This document shows positions 26,698-35,252 of a stretch of DNA of 64,000 nt, piece by piece. Origin of the DNA: JBIICI01 sp044238935 (GTDB lineage Bacteria > Pseudomonadota > Alphaproteobacteria > Micavibrionales > Micavibrionaceae); contig JBIICI010000009.1 of assembly GCA_044238935.1 (NCBI GenBank), positions 19,283 to 83,282 of the forward strand. Reading direction: 5' to 3'. The notes under the pieces are model-generated. The model was not told the origin of the DNA, did no database searches, and worked only from the letters and a program-made list of their open reading frames with translations. Numbering within the stretch: position 1 is the first letter of the stretch; each line of letters starts with the position of its first letter. Both the position numbers and the translations under genes were made by a program.

Positions 26698-26727
26698 CGT
26701 CATGCCGTGCCCCGACATGGCATGACG
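26698..26727. repeat. extragenic palindrome
   Basis: Twelve-base arms CGTCATGCCGTG (26698-26709) and CATGGCATGACG (26716-26727) with one mismatch, in the 132-base gap between two convergent genes. Its GTCATGCC core resembles the repetitive extragenic palindromes scattered through many alphaproteobacterial genomes. It is preceded by a smaller GGGGG/CCCCC hairpin and may act as bidirectional terminator. Confidence 0.5.
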
Positions 26728-26761
26728 ATTGATGATCAAGGTAATATAGATCTATATAAAA

Positions 26762-27238
26762 TTACAGACTTTGGCTTGGGATTAGTCTGAGTTTGAATGT
26801 GTTGTTTTCTTGCGCATGATCAATATCTTGAGATTCATCGGAGTTAGAATTGTAGAAATTGATCGCATGAGCAGAAAAGGCACCGCTTAAAGGAACATAT
26901 CCAATTGGGTCACATGTTTTGCATTCTGGTTTAGCTGTTTCAGCAACAATTTTTGGTTGTGGCGCAGGCACATAAACATTAATAGTTATTGGTGCGACGG
27001 AAGCCGTGGCAGTGGCTGTAACATTTGCAGGCTTTGTAGGAGTTGCAACATGTTTGGCAACATGTTTTTTAACAGGGTGCGTATATTTTTTTGTATGTGT
27101 GCGTGTAGGCGCTGCTGCTTTAGGTTTTTCGTAACAAGGATAAGGCGCATCAGCATTCGCAGTCGCATTAAAAGAAGGTGTCAATAGGCTTCCTGCTAAT
27201 AGAGTTAAAATACCTAAATTTTTCATTGTATTATTCAT
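26762..27238 (-). CDS. small secreted hypothetical protein
   Basis: A 158-residue protein with a signal peptide (about 1-29, ending ATANA). The mature part is Pro/Thr/Lys/Ala/His-rich and probably disordered (about 35-95), with four Cys in total, including CKTC near 121-124. No domain recognised. AAAGGA lies before the ATG. It is the second leftward gene after the 640-codon unknown gene, 35 bases apart, so the pair probably forms an operon. Confidence 0.6.
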   Translation of the reverse strand: MNNTMKNLGILTLLAGSLLTPSFNATANADAPYPCYEKPKAAAPTRTHTKKYTHPVKKHVAKHVATPTKPANVTATATASVAPITINVYVPAPQPKIVAETAKPECKTCDPIGYVPLSGAFSAHAINFYNSNSDESQDIDHAQENNTFKLRLIPSQSL

Positions 27239-27273
27239 TGTCGTATTCCTTTCAAGTCTCTTTGGTTTGAAAA

Positions 27274-29181
27274 TTACATTGCGGGGGCAAGGGGTTCAGT
27301 TTTGGGGGTAAAATTGGCATAGATCACATTATCCGCTGGCGGAACATGGGGTTGGATTTGCACCACATTGTTCATTGTTTCGGTGAGTGTTGGCTTTGTC
27401 CATTCTTTTGGGGCATCTTCAATCTCAATCGTATGATGAACAATTCTTTTTGCTTTCTCAATAATGGCTTGGTCGGCTGGATTATTGGGGTCTATGGGGG
27501 ATATTTTGATATCGAAACGATCCGTTTCTGGGATATGCGTAATCTCAACCTTTTTTGTTTCAGCGATCTCTCCTAATATTCTGTTCCCATAATTTGAATC
27601 TTCGGATAAAACAGGTGCTGTTTGAACGTCATTACTGACATCCATTGCACTTGTATTTGTCACGTCCATCATTTGGGGTTCTGCAAAGGCGGTTTGCAAA
27701 TTGCTTATGGGGGCAGCTTCATGATATGCCACAGAGACAGGATGCACAGCTGCTGTGTGATGTGGAACGGCGGCATGGTGTGTTGTCGTGTGATGTGCTG
27801 CATGATGTGGCGCTGTGTGATGGGATACATGGTGTGATATATCATGATGTGCTGCCCCATTTGTCCATCCATCCAACAATTCTTTGGCACGGGTGATTTC
27901 TGTTGCGGCTAATCCTTTTGGATGCGCCAATAGCTCCTTCATATCTTCGATAGCACCTGTGGGGTTGGCGTGTGTGCCTAATCCGTGGAAATCGCTGTAA
28001 ATACGATCCAATGCGCCGCTATTATCACCCATATTTTCCGCAAGGCTAAAGAGCTTATAGGCTTCTGTGAGATCTTTTCCAACGCCATGTAATCCGTTAT
28101 GGAGGATATGACCCGCATCTTTTAAGGCTTGGGCATCACCATTCATGGCATCTAAGAACACATCTTTTGCGGCTGAGTTTGTTGCCATTTCACTTAAATG
28201 ATGTAAGCTTGATTTCATATCTGTTGTGAGTGTGAAAGATGTATCAACAACAGGGGCGGAAACAACCTCTGGCGCGTCAGGCACTGTCGCTGGAGTAATA
28301 TCAGTTGGAATATCTGTAGGCAGATCATGGTTTGCCTTCCCAAACATTTGACCAAGCCAGCCCATTTTTTCTTGGAAAAAGTTACCGATGGCGTCTTTGG
28401 CATTTTCAATGACGGCTTTCACAGGTTCTTGATCCGATGCCCAGCCAATGACCCCTGCGGATACGCCAGAAAACAGTCCTGAGGCGAAGGCTTTTTTACT
28501 GAAAAACCCTTTGGCAACATTCATTAATCCTGTTTTTGTTGTGATGTTCAGTTCTTTGCGCAAGGCTGCGGATTGGGTTATTTTTTTGATAGGCATCCAT
28601 AATTTGTTCCAACCCTCCCCTTTTTGTAAGCCAATATTATTGGCAATATGAGCTTTATCCTGTACAGCCATCATTTCATTAATTTCTTGCTCAGATTTGC
28701 CGGATTGTCTGAGTGATATGATTGTCTGTTTTTTTGATCTTTGGTAAAATCCATTTTCTTCCTTCGCGATTAAATTCGCATTGGCAATATGATAGGTTTG
28801 TTTGGTGGCTGTAATCAAATAGGATGTTCCGCCTGTGATGAGTGCAGATGCAAAGGGATCCAAATGCACGCCAACTAATGCAGACAGCCCTGCTTTTATC
28901 CCCATCGAAATCCCTGCGGTAACCAAGAATTCCGCACCGTGCTCTTTAGTAAATTTTGCGACATTATTAAATATTTCGCGCGGTTCTGGGGCGCGATTGA
29001 CTAAGCCTTCTATTAATCCTTCTGTTGTCGTAGATTGACTTGAATGCACGAAAGCATCTAAATCGTCTGGGTTTACTTTAGATAGTTTGTATTCTGTACG
29101 TAGCTCAGAGGGGAGGACGATGTTTTGTTGATTATTCTGATTATTCTGATTATTCTGATCAGTCAAAGTTGTATTTACCAC
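27274..29181 (-). CDS. large hypothetical protein with His-rich linker and Sel1-like segment
   Basis: About 635 residues from a GTG at 29181, which sits at good distance after GAGGG; a TTG five codons upstream is the longer alternative. Parts: an Asn/Gln tandem-repeat stretch near the N-terminus (from a repeated ATTATTCTG unit at the DNA level), hydrophobic glycine-rich helices (about 80-125) that could enter a membrane, and a lone Sel1-like unit around AYKLFSLAENMGDNSGALDRIY. A striking His-rich linker follows (27730-27850, more than 20 His) and then an acidic, Pro-rich C-terminus. The His-rich part could bind metal or be a flexible linker. No family recognised. Confidence 0.6.
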   Translation of the reverse strand: MVNTTLTDQNNQNNQNNQQNIVLPSELRTEYKLSKVNPDDLDAFVHSSQSTTTEGLIEGLVNRAPEPREIFNNVAKFTKEHGAEFLVTAGISMGIKAGLSALVGVHLDPFASALITGGTSYLITATKQTYHIANANLIAKEENGFYQRSKKQTIISLRQSGKSEQEINEMMAVQDKAHIANNIGLQKGEGWNKLWMPIKKITQSAALRKELNITTKTGLMNVAKGFFSKKAFASGLFSGVSAGVIGWASDQEPVKAVIENAKDAIGNFFQEKMGWLGQMFGKANHDLPTDIPTDITPATVPDAPEVVSAPVVDTSFTLTTDMKSSLHHLSEMATNSAAKDVFLDAMNGDAQALKDAGHILHNGLHGVGKDLTEAYKLFSLAENMGDNSGALDRIYSDFHGLGTHANPTGAIEDMKELLAHPKGLAATEITRAKELLDGWTNGAAHHDISHHVSHHTAPHHAAHHTTTHHAAVPHHTAAVHPVSVAYHEAAPISNLQTAFAEPQMMDVTNTSAMDVSNDVQTAPVLSEDSNYGNRILGEIAETKKVEITHIPETDRFDIKISPIDPNNPADQAIIEKAKRIVHHTIEIEDAPKEWTKPTLTETMNNVVQIQPHVPPADNVIYANFTPKTEPLAPAM

Positions 29182-29280
29182 GTTAAAAACCCTCAATTAT
29201 TGCAATTCCATAATATTTTATTTTTATTTCGTTTATTGTTTTATCATGGCTTTTGTTGTTATGCAAACAAAAAATTAAAT

Positions 29281-29320
29281 ATTTGTTAAAATATAATATG
29301 AAAATAAATTTTTAACAAAT
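29281..29320. promoter_or_regulatory. 10-bp inverted repeat between divergent genes, possible operator
   Basis: ATTTGTTAAA (29281-29290) and TTTAACAAAT (29311-29320) are exact reverse complements 20 bases apart. They sit in the 233-base AT-rich gap between the leftward 635-residue gene and the rightward 311-residue gene, upstream of the promoter at 29352. Could bind a regulator controlling both. Confidence 0.4.
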
Positions 29321-29351
29321 TGTTATTTTTTTCTTGACGAATATATGAAAA

Positions 29352-29381
29352 TTGACTAAAGATACATCCATCGAATATTAT
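29352..29381 (+). promoter_or_regulatory. sigma-70-like promoter
   Basis: TTGACT at 29352-29357 and TATTAT at 29376-29381 with an 18-base spacer, about 33 bases before the start codon of the secreted protein at 29415. Confidence 0.5.
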
Positions 29382-29414
29382 TTTAAATAATTTTATAAAT
29401 GAGGGTTTGTTATT

Positions 29415-30350
29415 ATGTTTTTAAGCCAAAAATTTCTTTCTTCTGCTATGCCTGTTTTATTGGGGCTTGGTCTTGTTGTATCAATGCCATCAGCAGAGGC
29501 AAATTGCCCCGGTGGTGTTTGTGGCGGCGGTGGTGCAACAGGTGGAACGAGCATTACCAATAATAATAACAACAATAATTCTGCGCTGGCAACATCCAGT
29601 TCGAATGCTGCATCAAATGCAAATGGTGGGAATGCAACGGTTGAAGGAAATAAAATTCCAAATGCCCCTGGTATCGGTATTGCCCCTGTTGCAACGGGAA
29701 ACACAAGCACAGTTGGTGGTATTACAACACCCTTTGGTGGGATTGTGTTTGGAAAAACAAAAGATGCTGTACAATCAGGGACATTGTTTAAAAGAATGGC
29801 AGCCCTGCAAGATCAAATTCTTGAAATTTATAAATGTGAAGGCGAATATAAAAATACAGCAAAATCAGACAGAGAGATGTTGATCCAGAAATTAGAGCGT
29901 CAAATGCATCAAATGCAGATCACAGGGATGGAAGAAGACCGTGCTTGGCGCAATGCAATGGAAGATGGTGTCAATCGTACTTTTAAAATCACATCAAAGC
30001 TGAATGATGCCCTTAAGGATCATTCTTTTGACGGGCTTGCTTTGCGTGCGTCAAATTTAACAGCTGAAGCCTATGCAACGTTAAGGGATAGCAGAAGCCC
30101 TTTGTGGAAAGCTATAGACGAAAAAGGGGTTTTGGCTTTTGTTGATTTCAACATGGGGAATCAAGAGTTTTTTGCAATCAACAAGAATACTGGACAATAT
30201 TTGGGTGTTACAACCGTTGAGGGGCTTTTTAATTCTCAAGAAAGAGCGCGTTTAAATGCGGCAAACACAGTCAGATTAACTGTTGTTCAAGGATCTGAAG
30301 GTAGACAGACTTTTACATTGCGGGGGCAGAAAATCCCAGCACCTCGGTAA
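29415..30350 (+). CDS. secreted hypothetical protein with Gly/Asn-rich N-terminus
   Basis: A 311-residue protein with a signal peptide (about 1-29, ending SAEA). A low-complexity Gly/Asn/Ser/Thr region follows (about 30-95, starting CPGGVCGGGG), then a helical region with a likely coiled coil (about 120-180, MLIQKLERQMHQMQITGMEEDRA region), and a compact C-terminal part. Strong promoter and GAGGG ribosome site; the same GAGGGTTT leader precedes the divergent gene. An intrinsic terminator follows at 30372. Function unknown; looks like a surface or matrix protein. Confidence 0.7.
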   Translation: MFLSQKFLSSAMPVLLGLGLVVSMPSAEANCPGGVCGGGGATGGTSITNNNNNNNSALATSSSNAASNANGGNATVEGNKIPNAPGIGIAPVATGNTSTVGGITTPFGGIVFGKTKDAVQSGTLFKRMAALQDQILEIYKCEGEYKNTAKSDREMLIQKLERQMHQMQITGMEEDRAWRNAMEDGVNRTFKITSKLNDALKDHSFDGLALRASNLTAEAYATLRDSRSPLWKAIDEKGVLAFVDFNMGNQEFFAINKNTGQYLGVTTVEGLFNSQERARLNAANTVRLTVVQGSEGRQTFTLRGQKIPAPR

Positions 30351-30371
30351 TACTGTTTTTATTCCCCCAAA

Positions 30372-30413
30372 AAACGCTACCCCCTTTCAAAAAAAGATGG
30401 TAGCGTTTTTTTT
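30372..30413 (+). terminator. intrinsic terminator
   Basis: Stem AAACGCTACC (from 30372) with GGTAGCGTT (30399-30407), an unpaired 17-base loop, and a T tract ending at 30413. It ends the secreted-protein gene. Its T tract abuts the first start codon of the glycosyltransferase gene. Confidence 0.8.
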
Positions 30414-31508
30414 ATGACTCAGATTATGTTTGCAATTAAAAACCTCTCCACCGCGAAGGGTGGGGCGGAAAAGGTTTTGGCGGTGGTTGCCTCTTTATTG
30501 GTGGGAATGGGGCATGATGTCACGATTGTGACCTTTGATCCTCCGCATGCGGGCAGCTTTTATCCGTTGCATGATCATGTGCGCTTGGTGGGGTTAGGCG
30601 TGGGCGATGTGACGCGCCCATCGGGGGTGCTGGATACAATCAAGCGCATTATTGCCTTGCGGCATTATATTAAGGGCGAACGCCCGAAAATCTTGATCCC
30701 CTTTATGCATAGCATGATTATTCCGCTGGTGATTGCCGTAATTGGTTTAAAAATCCCTGTGATCGCCAGCGAACATATTGTGCCGGATTATTATAAAAAT
30801 CGCCGCTTACAATATATTTTATTTTGTATCACATGCCTGTTTGTTAAGTGTGTGACGGTATTATCCGCCCCGATTGCGGCGCTTTATCCGTCTTTTTTAC
30901 AATCAAAAATGGTTATCATGCCCAACCCTGTGCAGGTGAATGTTGATTTATTGCCACGCAATCCCCAAAATATTATTTTAAATATTGGCCGATTAAGCGC
31001 GCAAAAGGATCAAGCCACCCTTATTCATGCCTTTGCGCGGATTCATGCCGCCTATCCTGATTGGAATTTACGCATTGTGGGGCAGGGGGAGGAGGAAACG
31101 ACGCTTGCCGCCCTCATTCAACATTATGATTTACAGGGTAAAATTACCCTTGTTGGTGCGGTGAGCCCGATTGAGGCGGAATATGCAACAGCGGGCTTGT
31201 TTGTGATGTCCTCCCGATATGAAAGCTTTGGGCTGGCGACGGCGGAGGCTATGTGCTTTGGGATTCCCGTGATGGGATTTGCCGATTGCGCAGGTACAAA
31301 TGAAGTTATTCAGCATCAGAAAAATGGCATATTGATTGATCCCAAAACAGATCGTATAGAACCTTTGGCGGAGGGCATGGCATGGGCGATTGAGAACCCT
31401 AAAACCACACAATCCATGGCTATTCAAGCCAAGCAAGACGTCAAACAGTATCATCCTGATCTGATCACCCAAAAATGGGCGGCATTGATTGCAGATTTGC
31501 AAAAATAA
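30414..31508 (+). CDS. glycosyltransferase, family GT4
   Basis: A 364-residue GT-B fold retaining glycosyltransferase that would add a sugar to a cell-surface glycan or lipid. N-terminal half: LSTAKGGAEKVL near residues 11-22, the acceptor-side loop, and MPNPVQVN near 168-175. C-terminal half: NIGRLSAQKDQATLI (about 187-201), and the nucleotide-sugar site SSRYESFGLATAEAMCFGIPV (about 262-282) with the two conserved Glu. The first ATG directly follows the T tract of the terminator at 30372-30413 and has no Shine-Dalgarno; the ATG at 30426 (MFAIKNL) is an alternative, equally without one. Confidence 0.88.
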   Translation: MTQIMFAIKNLSTAKGGAEKVLAVVASLLVGMGHDVTIVTFDPPHAGSFYPLHDHVRLVGLGVGDVTRPSGVLDTIKRIIALRHYIKGERPKILIPFMHSMIIPLVIAVIGLKIPVIASEHIVPDYYKNRRLQYILFCITCLFVKCVTVLSAPIAALYPSFLQSKMVIMPNPVQVNVDLLPRNPQNIILNIGRLSAQKDQATLIHAFARIHAAYPDWNLRIVGQGEEETTLAALIQHYDLQGKITLVGAVSPIEAEYATAGLFVMSSRYESFGLATAEAMCFGIPVMGFADCAGTNEVIQHQKNGILIDPKTDRIEPLAEGMAWAIENPKTTQSMAIQAKQDVKQYHPDLITQKWAALIADLQK

Positions 31509-31542
31509 CGCTATTTTAATCTTTGGAAATTAAGATATACGC

Positions 31543-33492
31543 ATGAAGAACCCCTATCAAAAATGGGAGCCATCCCAGAAATCGATCACCCACAGTGCCA
31601 TGTATGAATTGATGAAACAGATCAATCCTGAATTTGACACATACCAAGATTTATGGGCATGGAGCGTTGCGAGTCCTGATAAATTTTGGGATTTAATATG
31701 GGATGAAACAGGGGTCATTGGCGATAAAGGTACAAAGATTTTAAATGCGCAATGGCAGAAATCACCGCGCGATTTTCCCAAATGTCGCTTTTTCCCTGAG
31801 GCACGCTTAAATTATGCTGAAAATTTACTCAAACGCCGTGATGATGCCCCTGCTCTGATCTTTCGGGGAGAGCATACACAGACAGACCAGATTTTAAGTT
31901 TTGGGGAATTATACAATCAAGTCAGCCTATGGCAACAAGCCTTTCGCGATGCAGGATTGCAATCAGGCGACCGCGTGGCGGCATGGATGCCCAATATTAT
32001 GGATACGATTATTGTAATGCTGGCGGCGGCGTCACTCGGGGCAATTTTCGCCTCTGCCTCCCCCGATTTTGGAGTGGAGGCATTGATTGATCGTTTCGGG
32101 CAGATTGAGCCGAAAATCTTGGTTGCGGTGGATGGGTATTTTTATAATGGCAAAACACTGGATCAAAGCGATAAAATCACCCAATGCCTAATACGCCTGC
32201 CCAGTGTGCAGCAGGCGATTATCATTCCCTTTATTCGTGAAAAATCTGATATTGATGGCACAGTTAACGCGCCCGATTTCTTAAAACACTATCAGCCGAT
32301 TGATATGGTGTTTGAACGTTTCCCCTTTGACCATCCTTTATATATTCTGTTTTCCTCAGGGACAACAGGTGCGCCGAAATGCATTATCCACGGGGCAGGG
32401 GGGACGTTGCTGCAGCATAATAAGGAACATAAATATCATTGCAATAATCAATCAGGCGACCCTGTTTTTTACTTTACGACCTGTGGCTGGATGATGTGGA
32501 ACTGGCTGGTGGGCGGGCTGGCGCAGGGCTGCACCTTGATGCTGTATGACGGATCACCTTTTTATCCTGATGGCTATATCTTATGGGATTATGCGCAAAC
32601 ACATCAATGCACATTTTTTGGTACATCGGCAAAATTTATTGATGCGATGCGCGTGCAGGGCGTGCACCCTAAGGATCGCTATGATCTCAGCAGTATCAAT
32701 ATGCTAGGATCAACAGGATCGCCCTTGGTGCATGAATCTTTTGATTTTATTTATGAATATATTAAGGGGAAGATTCATATCGCCTCCCTATCTGGGGGAA
32801 CGGATATTGTGTCTTGCTTTATGTTGGGAAACCCCCTAAGCCCTGTCTATCGTGGGGAATTACAAGGCGCAGGGCTGGGCATGGGCGTTCAGATTGTTGA
32901 TGACCACGCCAAAGATGCCACCATTGGTGATCTGGTCTGTAGCGTCCCATTCCCCAATATGCCTGTGGGGTTTTGGGGTGATCAGGATGGCGCGCGTTAT
33001 CATAACGCCTATTTTGCTGAATTTGCAGGGCTGTGGCATCATGGCGATTGGGTGGAAAAAACCGCGCATGATGGGTATATTATCCACGGCCGTTCGGATG
33101 CCACGCTCAATCCCGGCGGCGTACGCATTGGCACGGCAGAAATTTATCGCCAAGTTGAACAAATCCCTGAAATCATTGAATCCATTGCCGTGGGACAAGA
33201 TTTTCAACAAGATGTGCGTGTGATTTTGTTTGTGATTGTCAAAGACGGCTACAATCTGGATGAGGATTTAAAACAACGCATCCGCAAACAAATCAAAGAC
33301 GGCGCATCGCCCCGCCATGTCCCTGCCAAAATCATTGCCGTGCCTGCCATTCCACGCACGCGCAGCGGAAAGATCACGGAATTGGCTGTGCGCGATGTGA
33401 TCCACAACCGCGTGGTCAAAAATATACATTCGCTTGCAAATCCTGAAAGTTTGGATCATTATCGCAATCTGGTTGAATTGCAAACAGCGTAA
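31543..33492 (+). CDS. aacS: acetoacetyl-CoA synthetase
   Basis: ATP-dependent activation of acetoacetate to acetoacetyl-CoA, feeding ketone bodies or PHB breakdown products into metabolism. The 649-residue ANL-superfamily enzyme has the AacS-type N-terminus (WDLIWDETGVIGDKG region) and the P-loop LFSSGTTGAPKCI (about 267-279). It also has WMMWNWLVGGL and, near the C-terminus, HGRSDATLNPGGVRIG with the hinge and the catalytic Lys in RTRSGKITE. Follows the glycosyltransferase by 34 bases. Confidence 0.94.
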   Translation: MKNPYQKWEPSQKSITHSAMYELMKQINPEFDTYQDLWAWSVASPDKFWDLIWDETGVIGDKGTKILNAQWQKSPRDFPKCRFFPEARLNYAENLLKRRDDAPALIFRGEHTQTDQILSFGELYNQVSLWQQAFRDAGLQSGDRVAAWMPNIMDTIIVMLAAASLGAIFASASPDFGVEALIDRFGQIEPKILVAVDGYFYNGKTLDQSDKITQCLIRLPSVQQAIIIPFIREKSDIDGTVNAPDFLKHYQPIDMVFERFPFDHPLYILFSSGTTGAPKCIIHGAGGTLLQHNKEHKYHCNNQSGDPVFYFTTCGWMMWNWLVGGLAQGCTLMLYDGSPFYPDGYILWDYAQTHQCTFFGTSAKFIDAMRVQGVHPKDRYDLSSINMLGSTGSPLVHESFDFIYEYIKGKIHIASLSGGTDIVSCFMLGNPLSPVYRGELQGAGLGMGVQIVDDHAKDATIGDLVCSVPFPNMPVGFWGDQDGARYHNAYFAEFAGLWHHGDWVEKTAHDGYIIHGRSDATLNPGGVRIGTAEIYRQVEQIPEIIESIAVGQDFQQDVRVILFVIVKDGYNLDEDLKQRIRKQIKDGASPRHVPAKIIAVPAIPRTRSGKITELAVRDVIHNRVVKNIHSLANPESLDHYRNLVELQTA

Positions 33493-33517
33493 ATTTCAAA
33501 TCAGAAAAAGTGAATTT

Positions 33518-33663
33518 TGAACACTAAGGACACTAAGAACCACTAAGTTTCACTAAGGTATATATATTCTTCAAATATCTTTATATAGAACAAACAGATG
33601 CGATTTTATTTTAATTCTAATTTCTTAGTGCACCTTAGTGGTTCTTAGTGTCCTTAGTGTTCA
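33518..33663. repeat. long inverted repeat made of CACTAAG units
   Basis: Perfect 30-base arms at 33518-33547 and 33634-33663, extended with imperfect matches inward; the spacer is AT-rich. Each arm is itself a chain of CACTAAG heptamers separated by 2-4 bases. It fills the gap between aacS and the methyltransferase gene. No transposase. Looks like a non-autonomous mobile palindrome or a large transcript hairpin. Confidence 0.85.
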
Positions 33664-33692
33664 GAAAAATTTAAACATAAAAGAGAGTTTCC

Positions 33693-34247
33693 ATGCAAAC
33701 AGGATTACATCGCGGCTATTTTGGTATTGGCGTACAGGAAATCAGTAAGGAACAAAATGTGGGCACGATTATGCGTTCTGCGCATGCGTTTGGCGCATCT
33801 TTTTTCTTTTCCGTTGCGCCCGTGGTGGATATACGCAAATTCCAACAAAGCGATACGGCAAAATCCGCGCCGCATTTGCCCTATTATGAATATCCCACAA
33901 TTGCGGATTTACAACTGCCCAAACATTGCGCCCTTGTCGGCGTGGAATTGGTGGAGGGGTCAATCGAGCTGCCATCTTTCCGCCACCCTGCCCAAGCTGC
34001 CTATATCTTAGGGCCTGAGGCAGGCAGTTTGCATCCCGAAATCATCGCGCGGTGCGATCATATTGTTCGCATCCCTATGAGCTTTTGCGTCAATGTCGGC
34101 GTGGCGGCGGCCATTATCATGTATGACCGCACAATATCCCGTGGCCGTTTCCCCGAACGCCCCGTCAGTGCAGGGGGAGAGGCGTCACCGCTGCCTGATC
34201 ATGTGCAGGTGTCAAGAAAAAATGTTGGTGGTGAAGGGATCTTATAA
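33693..34247 (+). CDS. TrmH/SpoU-family RNA methyltransferase
   Basis: A 184-residue SAM-dependent 2'-O-methyltransferase of the SPOUT fold acting on tRNA or rRNA. Motif 1 is in NVGTIMRSAHAFGA (about 25-38), motif 2 in YILGPEAGSLHPEII (about 106-120), motif 3 in RIPMSFCVNVGVAAAIIMYD (about 127-146), which together form the trefoil knot. No additional RNA-binding domain, so the substrate is undetermined. Overlaps the 3' end of the epimerase by 6 bases. Confidence 0.88.
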   Translation: MQTGLHRGYFGIGVQEISKEQNVGTIMRSAHAFGASFFFSVAPVVDIRKFQQSDTAKSAPHLPYYEYPTIADLQLPKHCALVGVELVEGSIELPSFRHPAQAAYILGPEAGSLHPEIIARCDHIVRIPMSFCVNVGVAAAIIMYDRTISRGRFPERPVSAGGEASPLPDHVQVSRKNVGGEGIL

Positions 34248-35252
34248 ATCCCCATAAAAATCCCCATAAAAATCTTTGTACCAATCCACAAAGGTGGATA
34301 GACCCTGTGTGATAGAGGTTTTGGGTTGGTATCCCAATCGCTCCTGTGCGGTTTCAATATCTGCAAATGTTTCTGCCACATCGCCTGCCGCCATTGGGGC
34401 AAAGATTTTTTCAGCTTTTTTATCCAGCAAATCTTCCAAAACGCCTACAAAATCCAGTAAATTTTCGCTGCGGTGATTGCCGAGATTAAAAATTTCATGC
34501 CGTGCGCCGCCAATGGGTTGGGGTAAGGGGATCACATTCATGCTGGCGATGATGCCTGTTACAATATCATCAATATAGGTAAAATCACGCTTCATATGGC
34601 CATGGTTAAAAATCTGAATGGGCTTGCCTGCTAAAATATCCTTTGTAAAGGAAAAATACGCCATATCAGGGCGACCATACGCGCCATACACCGTAAAGAA
34701 TCGCAATCCTGTGCAGGGAATCCCAAATAAATGCGCATAGCTTTGCACCAATAATTCCCCTGATCGCTTGGTTGCCGCATACAACGATACAGGTAAGGAT
34801 ACATCATCAGTGACCGCGAACGGCACTTTTTGATTGCCGCCATACACGGAGGAGCTGGAGGCATAGACAAAATGTTTTAACCCATAATCTGCATAGAGTG
34901 TCCGCACCAATTCCAACATACTGACTTGGCCTGCAAGGTTGCTGGATACATAGGCGGAGGGATTTTCTAAACTATACCGCACCCCCGCTTGCGCCGCTAA
35001 ATGCACGATATGGGTGATTGGTGTTTGTTTGGCGCGGTCAATGATGGCCGTGATTGTATTTATATCGTTAATATCCGCATGGATAAATTCAAAATTGGGG
35101 TATTGTTTTAAGATTGATAGGCGAGCATTTTTAAGGGAAATATCATAATAATCATTGATATTATCCCACCCTAAAACGCGATGCCCTTGATCCAATAAAG
35201 CACGGCATAGATGAAAACCGATAAAGCCTGCGGCACCTGTGATGAGAATCAT
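34242..35252 (-). CDS. NAD-dependent nucleotide-sugar epimerase (UDP-glucuronate 4-epimerase type)
   Basis: A 336-residue extended short-chain dehydrogenase. NAD-binding GAAGFIGFHL at 6-15, then DNINDYYDISLKNARL as in UDP-glucuronate 4-epimerases, catalytic YAATKRSGE (Tyr/Lys, about 150-158) and ASSSSVYGG. It would supply UDP-galacturonate or a similar sugar for envelope polysaccharide, in line with the glycosyltransferase nearby. The C-terminus ends in a duplicated Asp-Phe-Tyr-Gly produced by a 12-base tandem repeat at the 3' end. ATG overlaps the sua5 stop by 4 bases. Confidence 0.9.
   Translation of the reverse strand: MILITGAAGFIGFHLCRALLDQGHRVLGWDNINDYYDISLKNARLSILKQYPNFEFIHADINDINTITAIIDRAKQTPITHIVHLAAQAGVRYSLENPSAYVSSNLAGQVSMLELVRTLYADYGLKHFVYASSSSVYGGNQKVPFAVTDDVSLPVSLYAATKRSGELLVQSYAHLFGIPCTGLRFFTVYGAYGRPDMAYFSFTKDILAGKPIQIFNHGHMKRDFTYIDDIVTGIIASMNVIPLPQPIGGARHEIFNLGNHRSENLLDFVGVLEDLLDKKAEKIFAPMAAGDVAETFADIETAQERLGYQPKTSITQGLSTFVDWYKDFYGDFYGDL

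Noticed and set aside
27622..27896. Cys/Met/His-rich plus-strand frames
   Set aside because: They are antisense to the His-rich linker of the 635-residue gene; their composition follows from its repeats.
33518..33663. CRISPR array
   Set aside because: The repeated CACTAAG units are 7 bases with 2-4 base gaps, and the long repeat is inverted; no 20-40 base spacers.
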